Assembly (NCBI GenBank): GCA_002205965.3
Contig: NADL03000492.1
Location: forward strand, 1,364,001-1,428,000
Length of the DNA stretch: 64,000 bases
Reading direction: 5' to 3'
From: Kappaphycus alvarezii
Taxonomy: Eukaryota; Rhodophyta; Florideophyceae; Gigartinales; Solieriaceae
The translations under genes were made by a program, and so were the position numbers. Of the stretch, positions 30,554 through 41,996 are shown in pieces. Positions within the stretch are counted from its first letter, which is position 1. Each line of letters opens with the position of its first letter. A model generated the notes under the pieces. That model was not told where the DNA came from and did not search any database. It saw nothing but the letters and a program-made list of their open reading frames with translations.

Positions 30554-33500
30554 TTAACATGGCGCATACTGCAACTCAACCATGCCATTTTGAAATAGCT
30601 CTTCTATGTGGTGCATCTTAACATCTATGTGCTTGTTGTTGTTTGATACCAGGTCTTTTATAGCCGAAACTTTTGCTTCTGTACTGTCCGTCAGTATTAT
30701 ACTTGAATTCATTTTTATTTCACCGTCAACATGCTGATTGCGGTTTTTGATCTCCCCAAACAATAACCTTAGCTAAGTTACCTGTTTATCGTTGAGTATA
30801 ATGTAACATATTCAGCTTCAGCAGATGGTAGAGCAATAACCGTCTGTCGCTAGCTTTCCAACATCACAGGACCTCCATTCATAACAACTATGGATGCAGT
30901 AGACTGCCTCCTTATTTTCAGGCATCCTCCTCAGCCTGAATCATAATTAGCGACAAATGTTTCACTGCTAAATCTGTTGCAATATTTAGAGGGGAGACCA
31001 TAGTTAACAGTCGCCAAAAGATACTTGGGAATTCATTGATGAAACTCATGCGCTTTTGTGTGGGAGCATATAGGTGTTTGGCTGAGGCATTGACAAAAAA
31101 CGAGAGGTCTAGACTTGTCCAAACATCGAAGTAGAGTAATTCACGAACAAATGAACGGTATTTCGCATGATTCTTGTGCCTGAGTAGTTTCTCTTTTTCT
31201 TTTGTGGGTGTCAAAATACAGTTCCATGGGAAAAGTTTCCAAGTTACGTTGAAATGACTAAATAAAATTTGGTAGAGAAATTCCCCAGGCTAGCGACGTT
31301 GCGTGAATTATATTCCATCTTTCCTTTGAGTAATCTCCCAACGGATAAAAAACTGAGATCACAGAAGAACTCGACGTCAAATTTGTCATCAAGCCTATTC
31401 TTAAAATGCTCGAGAAGATCTCTGTAGTTCGTGATGCACATAATGTTGTTCATCATGGCTGCGAGGATTAAGAACTTGGCTTATACCTGTCTCTAATAAA
31501 CCCTTTCATCAATCATTGAACATCTAAATCCCCAACTGAGTAATTTCTCACTCAGAAGGGAACCCCAAATGCCTCCGCCTTGCTTTACCCCAAACATAGA
31601 ATGAAATACCTTACAACATATCATGGACGATCCAGTTGCCCTGATCAGTCTATCTCCTGTTCTATTAAGATTTCATCATCCATTTTTACAAACAATGGAT
31701 ATTTCAATCATAATATTATACGTTTGCCACATCTCCTGCTTCGATGGCTAGGTATAAGCTGGCGATATACGCTGGAGGAAGTCTAATGGAATCATGTTGG
31801 TTAACCAGTGCGTAAGGAGTGATGGTATCGTAGTGTACTACCGCATTTTGGAGATCTCTGCGCATGCAGAAACGTTGTTTTGGAAGTAAGTCTTGTGCTT
31901 CCGCACCAAGAGGTTTGAAACTAAGGTCCCACAAGAAAGGGACATGTTTCATAGTAGGCGTTCGTGGTATATACCTCTGAGTACTTCTCCAAACCGAAGC
32001 GCTGTACTCTCGATCAATTTATGCATGGCTCTTTTTGTCACGAAGGGCCTCTCTGAACGAGCTCGGTATGCGAGTATCAAAATGCCGTTTGCATATCCCA
32101 GAGCAGGACAAAACGGCAAAGGAAAAAAGAAGTCTAAAGGAGTGAAACACTTGTGCCAAATTTTCAGCTGCGACACCATCACTGCCCTGTGAGGCTTCCA
32201 GTTACTTTTGTCCTGAAATACCTTCTAATAGCGTTGTAATCTCAAAGAATTTCGATCTTTTCTGCAGGATATCGAAGTAGAGGGATCTTGTGAGAACAGT
32301 TCTTCGTAATTCTGGCACATAGATACAGATTAAGGTTTGGTTAACGTTCTTTCGACCAAATAGCAATGAATAGCTCTCGGGTTGAGTGTTTTCTGAGGTG
32401 CGTTTTCTGAGCGATATGTAAATGCCAATCCTTGCTGCTCGAAAACATGATCTTTAGAAAAAGTAAATGCGACTTTTTGGATCGCATGTAAGCACAGAGA
32501 AGATTTCCTTGATTCAGGATGCTAATAGACGATTCATTAACCAAAATCCATTGGATATGGCCTGTATTCGTTTTTCATTCGGAAAGACCGAACCAATTGG
32601 CAAAAGCTTTCCCCGTATTGACAATTGCTGCAGGAACCATTCAAGGGTTCCGTTTTTCTGCATTTCATATGGAAAATAGTATTAAAATGAGATACATTTG
32701 AGGTTGTAGAACGATTTCAAAATCTCAGAAGTGTTTTTACGGGACACAATCAAACGAATGTTGGTGCATCTCAATCCCGTGTCATTTTCTGTCTTCTTCT
32801 TACATTTTCTGAAGGAACTGGGAAAATCGGACTTATATTGGGAGAAAAGGATGTCGCTTTGGGAAGTCAGGAACTACCAGGGAATAATTTTTTTTCTTCC
32901 TCTAGACGGTAAACTAATTTTTCCTGTAATGTCGAGGTGAACAAGTTGAATTGCCCTTGATTTAGTCATGATTCTTCTTAGAATTGATGCCCGGCGTGCC
33001 CCAAAAGTGATGGAAGGGGTATAAAATACTTTCTAAAGTGTGTCTCATAAGAAATTAGGGACATGCTGAAAAGTAGAAGGTAGCTTCATGTAACGTTGTG
33101 GATCTGGGTGCGCTACTAAAGAATTTCAGTATAGTGCCAATTAAATTTTGCTAGTAGAAAGATTTGACAAGCCGCAAATAAAGCAGCAGATGGTTGAATC
33201 TTTTGTCGCGGCATGGTCCAAAATAAGAAGATCGTTCTTGTATGGTTCCACAAGATCCATTTTGTAAAGACCGTCGCATATTGGTGCCTATCAACCACTT
33301 CGAAGGTTTCTTTCTTCTTGCTGTAACATGCACCCTCTCCGTTATTACTGACATTACTGGAAAATAAAATGCTGAATTGTGGATGGAATTCCCAAGGGTA
33401 TGGTTAGCCTAAACATACATTTATTCGTCGAGCGGTAACATGATTTGACCTCCTCCTACGATGATCGAAACCGCTGATGCGGACTATAAATCTTGTTGAT

Positions 33501-34540
33501 TAATATTATGATTTTCATGGAAGTACTTCTTTGAGTGAACGAGGTATTGCGTCCCGCCTGAATCGATTAGTGCCTTCTAAGATATCATACTATCCATTGT
33601 TGCCTACTGGCTTCGAAACTTGATCCTTTCCGTGGGCCGTAATTGTGTTCATAGTTATAGATTAAGCCCTTACACATATCATCTCCATGTGTTGGAGGGC
33701 GAGGCGGTCGTTCCTTAGGAAAGGGACGGACTTTGTATTTTGCTTGCAAAGCGGGAGCACTGCGGTAATCTAGGCTAGGTACTGGTTGTTATTGGGTTAA
33801 GTTGTATCCTGTATTCCCAAATGCAGTAGATTATCTACCTTGCGCTTGGTTGCAGTTACTGTTCCCAAAGCGGGATTGATGATGTCCTCTGGAATTTCTT
33901 CTCCCGTGACCACGAACTCGACCACGTCCTCTTCCTCTAAATGGACGATTACTCATCCTTTCAACTGCATTTAATTCATATACACTGAACCAAAATTCAC
34001 TCTAAATGTATCCTTGGCTTCCACAAACGTAAAAAGTTAGTTCCTTTTAGGGTTTGCTAGGCTTCTCGACTCTTCCATTATCAACTAAATGAAGGCTGTT
34101 TTCCATTCTGCTAAGAGAGTTCGGGACGACGTTTTCAATTGATGAATTATGTTTTGAACTCTTACTTTCGCGGCGCGACATCTCATCATCAACAGATTGT
34201 ACGAAACGATCAAAATAAGCTTCATTCATTGGAAACACAGTGGCCAAAGAGCGAGTAGATTTGGGAAGAATTCTTAGTGAATTTTCAGCCTTCTCGTTCT
34301 CTACTATCCCGACATTGAACATTACAATTGTCTCCGTAATATTTGTAAATCTTAAAATAAATCATCTCCACTGTTTTTTTTATCATTAAACTTGAGGTCG
34401 TCCAACTCATGCTTGAGATCAAGTATGGGTTGAGCTTTTGTTTGTGAATATAGCTCTTCAAGTAGATCCCAGAGTTGTTTCGCCGGGGTATCGTCGACAT
34501 CCACGATCTGACTAACTTGAACGAGCGGTCCATCACTGAT
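30554..34540 (-). pseudogene. Ty1/copia gag-pol relic
   Basis: Read on the minus strand the domains follow the copia order. gag (34540-34300) has AKQLWDLLEELYSQTKAQPI and LDLKHELDDLKFNDKK. An Arg/Gly-rich tail (33960-33870) has RPFRGRGRGRVRGHGRRNSR. The protease (about 33580-33500) has ALIDSGGTQYLVHSKKYF. The gag-pre-integrase and integrase region (33110-32560) has AHPDPQRYMKL, RAIQLVHLDI and PYEMQKNG. RT pieces are at 31930-31840 (DTITPYALVNQHDSIRLPPA) and 31440-31330. The end of RT is YRSFVRELLYFDVWTSLDLS (31155-31100) and RNase H is NNNKHIDVKMHHIEELFQNG (30640-30580). Frameshifts and stops are frequent and the YVDD motif is not readable. Confidence 0.75.
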
Positions 34541-34829
34541 AAAAAGAATAATATTTAACTTTTTGCCTTAGTCGAAGCCCCTCCCCCCCTTTGGTATACC
34601 TGGGATTAAACATTAGTATGTTATGAATCAAAGCCAATTAATTCAAAGTCTCGATGGCGAATAAATACCTTCACTCTTTGTTTCCATGGAATTTATTCGC
34701 TTGTATTCTTCAATTTGGGTACCGCCTTGGACGCTTCAGAGTCTCCCGTAATGCTAGGCACTTAGGTCTCTCTATTTCTATCCAAATTGCACTAATCTGG
34801 AATCTACTCGGGCGACCTTAACATCTAGA

Positions 34830-35240
34830 AGTGGGTTCGCCTCCGCACCTATCTTTCCTTAATTTTTCTCAATGGACCCTTACCGGCCTCTCCTGTACTT
34901 TTTACGCAGAAATACTTCAACTGATCTCGACTGACAGTCATTTTGTTCAATCAAAACAAATGCAGAATTACATGTTCCACAAGGGGAAGGTTTTGGGGGG
35001 TTTTACGGTTAGAATAATTATTCAATCTATTCTAAAGTTTTCCAGACAACCACAACAGGCTCGATAAGCTGTGCGGACACAGTAATGGCAGGAGGAAATA
35101 CGTTCCCTAAATGGCCGTCTTCAGGCTGGCCATCAAGCGGGCTGCACTGGACATGTTCCTCAAATGAACACTCTCTCCGGCAGAGAGCCCCACTTGGGAG
35201 TCATTCTGTCCATACAATACAGTGTCAACTCATATTAACT
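34830..35240 (-). repeat. putative right LTR of the copia relic, interrupted
   Basis: The similarity to 29690-29935 stops at 34978 and resumes at 35152. The break is filled by a 173-bp non-LTR insertion. Confidence 0.55.
34979..35151 (-). mobile_element. 173-bp 5'-truncated non-LTR copy inside the copia LTR
   Basis: CATGTTCC occurs on both sides (34971-34978 and 35152-35159). Read on the minus strand, the insert is the subfamily I 3' end. It has AGCCCGCTTGATGGCCAGCC from the frame tail, GGAACGTATTTCCTCC, CTGTGTCC, GGTTGTCTGGAAAACTTTAG and a degraded terminal block ending CCTTCCCC. It matches 1475-1650 along its whole length. Part of the apparent duplication (CATG) is also present in the element consensus, so the true duplication may be shorter. 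Confidence 0.7.
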
Positions 35241-35282
35241 TGTTGGGTAGCTGGAGGTGGGCGATAAATTTTTGCTACCAAG

Positions 35283-35370
35283 TCGGCACTCGAGAGCCAT
35301 GTATAGCACTGTACATGGCCACAAATTTGGAACACGAGAGCCATGTACAGTACTGTGCGTGGCTTTGGGC
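35283..35370. repeat. two imperfect copies of a GAGAGCCATGTA...GTGG unit
   Basis: CGAGAGCCATGTATAGCACT and CGAGAGCCATGTACAGTACT occur about 43 bp apart, each continuing to a TGG end that can pair with CCATGTA. The unit contains the GTAC motif that is common between 35 and 58 kb. Confidence 0.7.
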
Positions 35371-35801
35371 CACTAGTTGTGCATGCTGCACCACGTCATA
35401 GTACAGTACTCCCGAAAACTTGTCCTTCTCATCGCAAAACAGCCCTTGGGTCTTCTTCCGTGGCTATTTCGCAGGCCCAGGCCCGGATTGACCTCGTCTG
35501 TACTACCGTGTTCAAGGTTGCGACCGATCGGGAGAGGAAGGAGAGGAACAAGAAAGGGAAGAAGCCTAAATTCCATTGTCGCACCTGCGATATCGAGTTT
35601 ATCTGTTCCGGAAAACAAGCTGTTCACGAGGATGGTGAAAGGCACTAGTGGGCAGCACACAGGCTAAGAGAGAGCAAGGATCCCCCGCGGTGTACCCAGT
35701 GCGATATTACTTCCGCCCAGGAGATGGACCTAAAGACCCACCGGTGCAGTAACAAGCATCTTAGGGGACTTTCCTTCCTCATGGAAGGGGGACGTAATTA
35801 G
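35343..35801 (+). pseudogene. protein with two U1/C2H2-like zinc fingers, one in-frame stop
   Basis: The frame is open from 35343, stops at TAG 35646-35648 and continues in the same phase to TAG 35799-35801. A basic stretch (DRERKERNKKGKKPKFH) leads into finger 1, CRTCDIEFICSGKQAVHEDG then ERH (C-x2-C, then H-x5-H). Beyond the stop, finger 2 reads CTQCDITSAQEMDLKTHRCS then NKH. The matching spacing on both sides of the stop implies one ancestral protein. Such fingers bind RNA or DNA in many eukaryotic nuclear proteins. It is either a recently broken host gene or a fragment carried with the nearby elements. The first 40 residues are not protein-like, so the real start may be later. Confidence 0.45.
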
Positions 35802-36052
35802 AATAATATACTGAGTTTCTATTCCTAACAACAAAAACAAGAAAGGACGAAAAATAGAAAGAAAAAAAGGGTAAAAAATTATAAAACTAAAGTAAAAGCC
35901 CTCAAATAGAGTTGCGAAAAAAAAGAAGAAACCAGAACCCCTTCCAGTGCCTAACAGAAACCAGCTCTCATAAAACTGACAATAAATAGAAGTACAGTAC
36001 AGTACTGTACATTGCGCTATTGTAGATTCATTTAGAAGAAGAAGAAACTTTA
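35802..36052. other. AT-rich flank of the gypsy element
   Basis: No gene. A GTAC palindrome lies at 35992-36010 and the target duplication CTTTA at 36048-36052. Confidence 0.5.
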
Positions 36053-36381
36053 TGATGGGAGTGGAAGAGGGATTTTGGAAGAAGACAGACAGAGGCGTAC
36101 GTTTAGGGGTAGGGAGGGGTCGCTAGGTGACGCTACCTCCTGCAAGCTGCCCAGCCAACTCGGGTGCTACCTATATAACCGACACCCGAGCGGTCTGTGG
36201 CTGAGAGTCGTTGGTACAGTAGTTTACTTACTGTACTTACTGTACACTACTGTACTTGACCATAAAAAATAATTAAAAACTACAAGGTAAAAGATAGAAA
36301 GTACAGTACGTTACCCTAAAATATCGTCATAGGTAGTACTAGAAACGCATAAAAATCACCTTCCAGTCACTGTAATCAACA
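36053..36381 (-). repeat. 3' LTR of the gypsy element
   Basis: 329 bp. Contains a TATATAA sequence near 36172, several GTAC-rich stretches (36212-36258) and AATAATTAAAA. It is the direct repeat partner of 41669-41996. Confidence 0.9.
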
Positions 36382-36394
36382 CCACCCCGTCCTC
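36382..36394 (-). promoter_or_regulatory. polypurine tract
   Basis: GAGGACGGGGTGG on the minus strand directly abuts the 3' LTR, where plus-strand DNA synthesis is primed in LTR retrotransposons. Confidence 0.6.
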
Positions 36395-36949
36395 AAACTG
36401 CAACCCGGGTGCAGTATACAGTGAGCTCGGCCAGCTCAAGGTAGAGATCGGCCGACCCTTGCACACCCCCCACACACCTGCACACACTCGTTCCCATTCT
36501 TGCCCGCAATTCCAACCTACCAACTCTTGAGGTCTTGTACCCTCATAAGCTTCCATCTCCTCCCGCGCACCGCCTTCGCCTCGAAGCTCAGTGTCGATTC
36601 AGGTCAGTCAAAACCTCCGCGACTGGCCTATCCACTGAGCGTGTAGAGGCGAAGGAATCCGGTGGTATCGTCGTCCGAAAATCCCCTGTGGATTAATAGG
36701 ATGGCGCAGACGAAACAGACTGCGGTTAGAGAAAACTCAGAAGGCGATCGGAGAAAAGATCAATTGTGCGCAGTACCGGGCTTGGGAACCTATTGTGCCG
36801 TTGAAGAGTTCAGGGTGAGAAGTTAACACTTTGCGAGGGTGAAGAAGAGTCTGGAATCGGGCTTTCTCGCTTGAAGAGGCAAATAAAGATTCCATTTGGG
36901 TGCAATTACTCAACAAACAACAGAGAAAGACATACAAGGCATTAAAGAA

Positions 36950-38013
36950 ATGAACAAACGATAGCTACCATGGCCCAATCAAGTGCTGCAAGGCCTTCAA
37001 GTGGCTCGAGCGCAAGGCAAAAGGGACTAGTCTCCTCGCGTGGATGGCGCGGCGTGAATGGCGACCCTCGTATGAGATGAGACAGTACCGAGGGTGAGCG
37101 ACTTTCCAAATGCGACAAGGCCCGTATTAGCGAGAACAGAGGGCAGGCCACTTAGTGGCCGAAGTTAACGCCTGGCCATGTGCCACTAGAACCCAATCCC
37201 CAACGTTGAACATGCGAGGCTCTGTAGAGGTTGAATCACCCATTCTATGCATCTGTTCTTCTCGACGCTGAGCCCGAAGGGCAGAGGAGGCCAGAAGTTC
37301 CAACTTGCGATGTGTATCGGAAGCGCAGTCCATCAAAGCGACGGGGTCAGATGGACTCATGCGCGGAACTACTCCGAACATCAGTTCGAACGGCGAAGCT
37401 CCCGCAGAAAGGCGACGGCGGCGGTATCCGTACAAGACACTGGGCAAACACTCTTCCCAATCCATACCTTGGCCGACAACCATCTTCTTCACTGCTGTCT
37501 TGATGGTTTGTACCATCCTTTCGGCTCTACTATTAGACATGGGAGCATACGCGAGAACAGTGGTCTAGGTAATTCCATGTTTCTTCATGAAATCAGCGAC
37601 GGCGGCATCGGTGAAGCACCCAGCGTTGTCGCTGATAATGGTCTTCGGGGGACCAAAAGGGTGTATAACTTCACTCTCGATGAACTGGGAGACAGTTGCA
37701 GCCGACGAGTCTGTGGTCGCAACTGCGATTGGCCAACCTGTCAAATGCTCGACGGCGATGAGCAGATACTTCTTTCCGGCGTTTGATATCGGCAGAGGTC
37801 CCGCGAAATCGATCGAATCAGTTTCGAAGATATTCGTCAGTGGGACGTTCAAAGTCGTACGGTACGGCGGAACGGGCCTCGTCTTCTAGCACCCCTCACA
37901 ACTTTCCACGTAGTTGTGAAAGTCTTGGTGCATCTGCGGCCACCACTAGCGGTCTACGACAAATTTCGTCGTCGTCTCCTTATCCCAATGTACGATATCG
38001 TCGTGAAAGGTCT
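36950..38013 (-). pseudogene. gypsy integrase
   Basis: The catalytic core is in one frame over two pieces (37565-37852 and 37127-37540), separated by one TAG stop after KKHGIT. The three acidic residues are visible in FETDSIDFAGPLP, TIISDNAGCF (usually DNG) and SNSRAERMVQTIK. Upstream the zinc-finger region is broken by a frameshift; HQDFHNYVESCEGC is readable near 37880-37925, with a stop just after it. Downstream, MFNVGDWVLVA begins the C-terminal domain. After another frameshift near 37135, GPCRIWKVAHPRYCLISYEG and further basic residues can be read to about 36960. No chromodomain was recognised. Confidence 0.75.
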
Positions 38014-40348
38014 TCATATCGCGACCCTATCCTTCATAAACGGTACAGGTTTCAGCCCGTTTCTGGTTCGTCTAAGCAGCTTTCCTTCCCACATCATGAA
38101 TTTTTTAGCCTTACGCTTGACGGAACGACGCTTCTCTTCATCATCAACTCGGATCTTTAAACCTTGCAAATGACGCGCGACTTCGAGGAGGAAAGGCTCG
38201 ATTATGGGATTCTCGTCGGTAGCGGAAGGATCCAGCGCCGCAACTAAGTCTCCTTCATCAAGTCCAGAAGCAGGAGACGGACCGGCAGGTACCACACGCG
38301 AGAGGAAATCAGCTGCTCCGTTTCCTGTACCTGGCCTGTACTCTATCTCGAATTCATACTCCGCAAGGAAGTCCATCCATCTCACCAGCCTTCCGAGAAT
38401 GTCTTTTTTCTTGAAGGCATAACGAAGGGCTCGATGGTCGGTAATGAGCTTGAAGGGCTCCGTCGATAACAGATACACTCTGGATTTCCTTAAAGCGAAA
38501 ATAACGGCGAGGGCCTCCCTCTCGCAGGCGGAATAGTTACGCTCTGCTGAGTTCATCGTCCGGCTTGCGTACTGCACGGTATGAATCTTGCCATCTTCCT
38601 TTTTCTGGGCCAGGACTGCCCCAACGGCGACATTAGAAGCGTCGGTTTCCACGATGAAGGGGGACTCGAAGTCCAGGAAGGCTAGCACTGGCGGAGAAGT
38701 AAGCTTCTCTTTCAGGGTTTCGAAGGCGGCAGTCATCTCCTCAGTCCATTCGAACTTCCTATTGCCCGAAGTTGCTGCGTGAAGGGCAGAGGATATTCCG
38801 GCAAAGTCCTTGATGAAGCGACGATAATATCCGGTGAGGCCAAGAAAGCTACGCAACTCCGTTGACTTGGTAAGAATGGGAGCCCTTTTGATGTCATCAA
38901 TCTTCTCGTCATCGACACGGACTCCACGCTTGTCTACGAAGTGACCAAGCAGCTTTACGCTTGTCATAGCAAACGCGCATTTTGTAATCTTAAGTTTAAG
39001 TCCTGCGTCCCCGACTGCCTTGAAAACGACAGCCAAATGATCAATATGTTCCTCCATAGAGTTGGAGAAGATCACGACATCATCAAGATAGACACGGGCG
39101 AAGCGAATGTCCTTCAGTACGTAATCCATCATGCGCTGGAATGTGGAAGGCGCGTTCACTAGACCAAATAAACATCACCTCGAACTTGAAGGTACCAAAA
39201 CGGCTGACGAACGTAGTCATCTCCTTACACTCTTCGGCCCTGCGGATTTGCCAGTACCCCGCAAACCAATCAAGGGTGGTGAATATAGAGCTACCATTTA
39301 GGTCGTCGAAGATCTCTTCTGTCTTAGGTAGTGGCCAGCGATCCGCCTTCATCTTGCGGTTCAGAATGCGATAATCCACGCAGAAACGAGGCCTACCGTC
39401 CTTTTTCGTTACGATAACCGCTGGGAACGACCACGCCGACGACGCTGGGGTGATGATCACAGCATCTACCATGTTGTCGATTTCTCGACGGGTGATTTCG
39501 TTGTGTCGAGGCGACATTCGGCGAGCCCTGTGATAGATCGGGGTAGGGTCCTTCATTTCATAGGAATGCTTCGTCGGCACGGCTGCAGGACGTAGCTCGT
39601 CTATAGTCCAGGCGACGATTCCCGTGTCGCGAAGCAACCCATTTATCTCACCTTTCGTTTCTTCTTTCAAATACACAAGTCGATCTCTCAGAGCATCCCG
39701 CATTTTCTTCTTCTCTTCTTCTTCGTCAGTAGTTCTTTCTTCACTGATGGGACCTTCGCTCGATCCTGTAAAATTGTCCTCGCGGATGGCTAGGATCAGC
39801 TCTTCTTCCGAAGAGTCCGAGGGCTCCGGTCCAGGGTTCGAATCAGAAGTAAAATCTTCCCTGGGAGTCCCTATCTCCTCGCCCTAGACCAGTTTCTTCT
39901 CGGTAGACTTAGTATCAGGCTCGAGCGGGAGCACAACTTCTTCGGAACCAATGGTTAAACGGACGCTCTGTGCCCCGAAATCCATATTCGCACGCATAGC
40001 TGTGAGCGTAGGGAGACCTACTATTAGTTCGAAAGGAGACTTCTCGATGACAAGGAATTCTAGTTTCACGGCTTGGTCCCCAAAGCTCGTCGGGACCTTG
40101 ACCAGCGAACCTACACAGGAAGAGCTGTCACCATTCGCAACATTTATCCTTTTAGATGTGTAGTTCGGTGAAAGGTAAAGACGTCTAGACAAATTAGCTG
40201 ACATAACATCCGGTACGGCTCCGGAGTCTAGTAGAGCCCAGACCTCGGTTCCGTAAACTTTGAGTTGGACCAACCGTAATAAACGAGGACCCGAATTTGA
40301 AACGACTGCAACACGTGAAATAGACTGTTTTCCCAACAAACGGCGCAT
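38014..40348 (-). pseudogene. gypsy protease, reverse transcriptase and RNase H
   Basis: The protease (39884-40348) has VWALLDSGAVPDVMSANLSR and IVGLPTL. A single TAG (near 39884) separates it from the RT in the same frame. RT (39703 leftward) shows SAWSFPAVIVTKKDGRPRFC, VDYRILNRKMKADRWPLP and FTTLDWFAGYWQI. A one-base insertion near 39167 shifts the frame, and RT goes on with NAPSTFQRMMDYVL and VYLDDVVIFSNS, so the catalytic YLDD is intact. RNase H follows with FIVETDASNVAVGAVLAQ, CEREALAVIFALRK and KLITDHRALRYAF. The RT-RNase H frame of 381 codons (38014-39159) is the longest intact one in the window. Confidence 0.85.
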
Positions 40349-40353
40349 GAATT

Positions 40354-40399
40354 TGGTAGCTCCTTCAGCATCTCCACGGAGAAGCTGAAGGAGCTACCA
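40354..40399. other. 46-base near-perfect hairpin between gag and protease
   Basis: TGGTAGCTCCTTCAGC (40354-40369) pairs with GCTGAAGGAGCTACCA (40384-40399). Inside, TCTCC pairs with GGAGA around the loop AC, with one A-A mismatch between the two stems. It lies just upstream of the protease frame in the sense of the element and contains an in-frame TAG. Confidence 0.95.
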
Positions 40400-40537
40400 G
40401 ACCGAATTCAAACCACAATTTGCGTTTGCAAGCTCGGAAAAAACGTCGTATTTCCCTACGTATTCCTGCAGGTTATTCGAATTCTTCTTCCCGCGGTTCG
40501 ATTTCTTCGCCTTCTTCTTACGGCTAATGATTCGAAA

Positions 40538-41669
40538 CTATTCCGGGGGTAGGGCTGGGCCCGGCTGCATACCGCGAGCGTAGAGACTAGTTACGAGGCG
40601 AGAGATCGGAATGCCTCCATGATTGTCCTGACGGGGCTGTTTGGGTAGTGCCTCTCCGTAGGCGTTTCTTTTCGCGACATTCACTCCTTCGTCTTGTGAG
40701 GAGTCGGTTTCGGACGAGTCTTCTCGGAGGACATTCACTCGGTCACTTCCTTCCCCGTCTTCTTTCTTCTTGGCGGGGCTTCTTTTCGAATCGCTGCCCT
40801 TCTTCCACCGGACCAGCACGTAGCATCTGAGTGACCAATCTTTTCACAAAGGGAACAGCGGGTGTTACGATGCGGGTTCTTCTCGCAATTTATTGCGTAA
40901 TGGCCAAGCTCGTTGCAGTAAGAGCATTGGTGGACCTTATTATTTTTCCTAGGGGCCGACAATGGTCCAGCCCCGTCATCTCCCTTAGTCTTCTTCAGAA
41001 AAAGAGTCAACTTCGAGAGGTCTTCGGCTAGAGCGTCGACCTTATCTTCTCTTATCTTCTCTTATCTTCGATGTTCCTAGACCTAGAATCCAGGCGAACC
41101 AGCAACCTTGCCGGCGGAACTTCAGCGGTGCGGCTAGAAGGGCTAACAAACGCCACACGATTAGAGTGAAAGTCCTTCAGCGCCTTGACGAATCCCGGGT
41201 AATCTTTGGGTCCCTGAAATGCCAAGAACTGCTGCAGCTCCTTGTGTCGACAGGCGGCAGTGCGAAGGAGTCTGAACCTGGCGATGTTGTCGAACCCCGC
41301 CTTCTCGTAGAGGCGTTCAATTTCCCTCAAAGAACCAAGAATGTCTTCTAGTTCAAGCCCAACTTCTAGAGCTTGGCGGATGACGTCCTTCGGGTCTTCG
41401 TCCTTCGCGAAATGCTCGAGAAACCTCTGTTTAACCTCGGCGTAGTTTTTCGCTTCTGGGACGAGCTCACCATTTGACGCAAACGTATCGTAATAGAAGT
41501 CAAACGCTGCGCCGTCTAGGTGTGCGAGGAGAGTAAGAGCTTTCTCCTCGTCAGGTTTGGATGCCATCGCGACATTCGCAAAGAAAAAGAAGAATTTTCG
41601 CACGTCGCTCGTGCCGTCGAACACGACCGCGCTGGCGCTGGGAGTATCGGCCCTGCGCAAGAGTACCAT
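40538..41669 (-). pseudogene. gypsy gag with zinc knuckles
   Basis: The frame opens with ATG 41667-41669, overlapping the last base of the 5' LTR, so there is practically no leader. The capsid-like part is 205 codons (41052-41669), with LTLLAHLDGAAFDFYYDTF and RQALEVGLELEDILGSLRE. It ends at a stop created by a threefold 10-bp repeat at about 41040-41069. After it, in another frame, two zinc knuckles follow: CSYCNELGHYAINC and CSLCEKIGHSDATC (about 40820-40910). A further shift leads to a charged linker (40538-40819). Confidence 0.85.
41040..41069. repeat. 10-bp tandem triplication in gag
   Basis: CTTATCTTCT is repeated about three times. Losing two units (20 bp) would rejoin the gag frame with the zinc-knuckle frame, so expansion of this unit probably broke the gene. 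Confidence 0.8.
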
Positions 41670-41996
41670 GATGGGAGTCGAAGAGAGATTTTGGAAGAAG
41701 GCAGACAGAGGCGTAGGTTTAGGGGTAGGGAGGGGTCGCTAGGTGACGCTACCTCCTGCAAGCTGTCCAGCCAACTCGGGTGCTACCTATATAACCGACA
41801 CCCGAGCGGTCTGTGGCTAAGAGTCGTTGGTACAGTAGTGTACTTATTGTACTACCTGTACACTACTGTACTTGACCATAAAAAATAATTAAAAACTACG
41901 AGGTAAAAGATAGAAAGTACAGTACGTTGCCCTAAAATATCGTCATAGATAGTACTAGAACGCATAAAAATCACCTTCCAGCCACTGTCATCAACA
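41669..41996 (-). repeat. 5' LTR of the gypsy element
   Basis: 328 bp, direct repeat of 36053-36381. In the sense of the element it ends ...CATCA, immediately followed by TGGTACTCTTGCGCAGG. Confidence 0.9.

Larger units (their letters stand above)
36053..41996 (-). mobile_element. Ty3/gypsy LTR retrotransposon, complete structure, broken frames
   Basis: Its LTRs are 36053-36381 and 41669-41996, with TGATGG at one end and ATCAACA at the other, and it is flanked by the 5-bp duplication CTTTA (36048-36052 and 41997-42001). The element reads on the minus strand as gag, protease, RT, RNase H, integrase. The two LTRs differ at about 15 of 329 positions by my count (roughly 95% identity), so the insertion is moderately old. 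Next to the 3' LTR the minus strand has a purine-rich GAGGACGGGGTGG, a good polypurine tract. Next to the 5' LTR it has TGGTACTCTTGCGCAGG, the expected place for a primer-binding site. At least four frameshifts and several stops make it non-autonomous. Confidence 0.92.

Noticed and set aside
37247..37786. 179-codon plus-strand open frame
   Set aside because: It is antisense to the gypsy integrase, whose catalytic motifs are clear on the minus strand.
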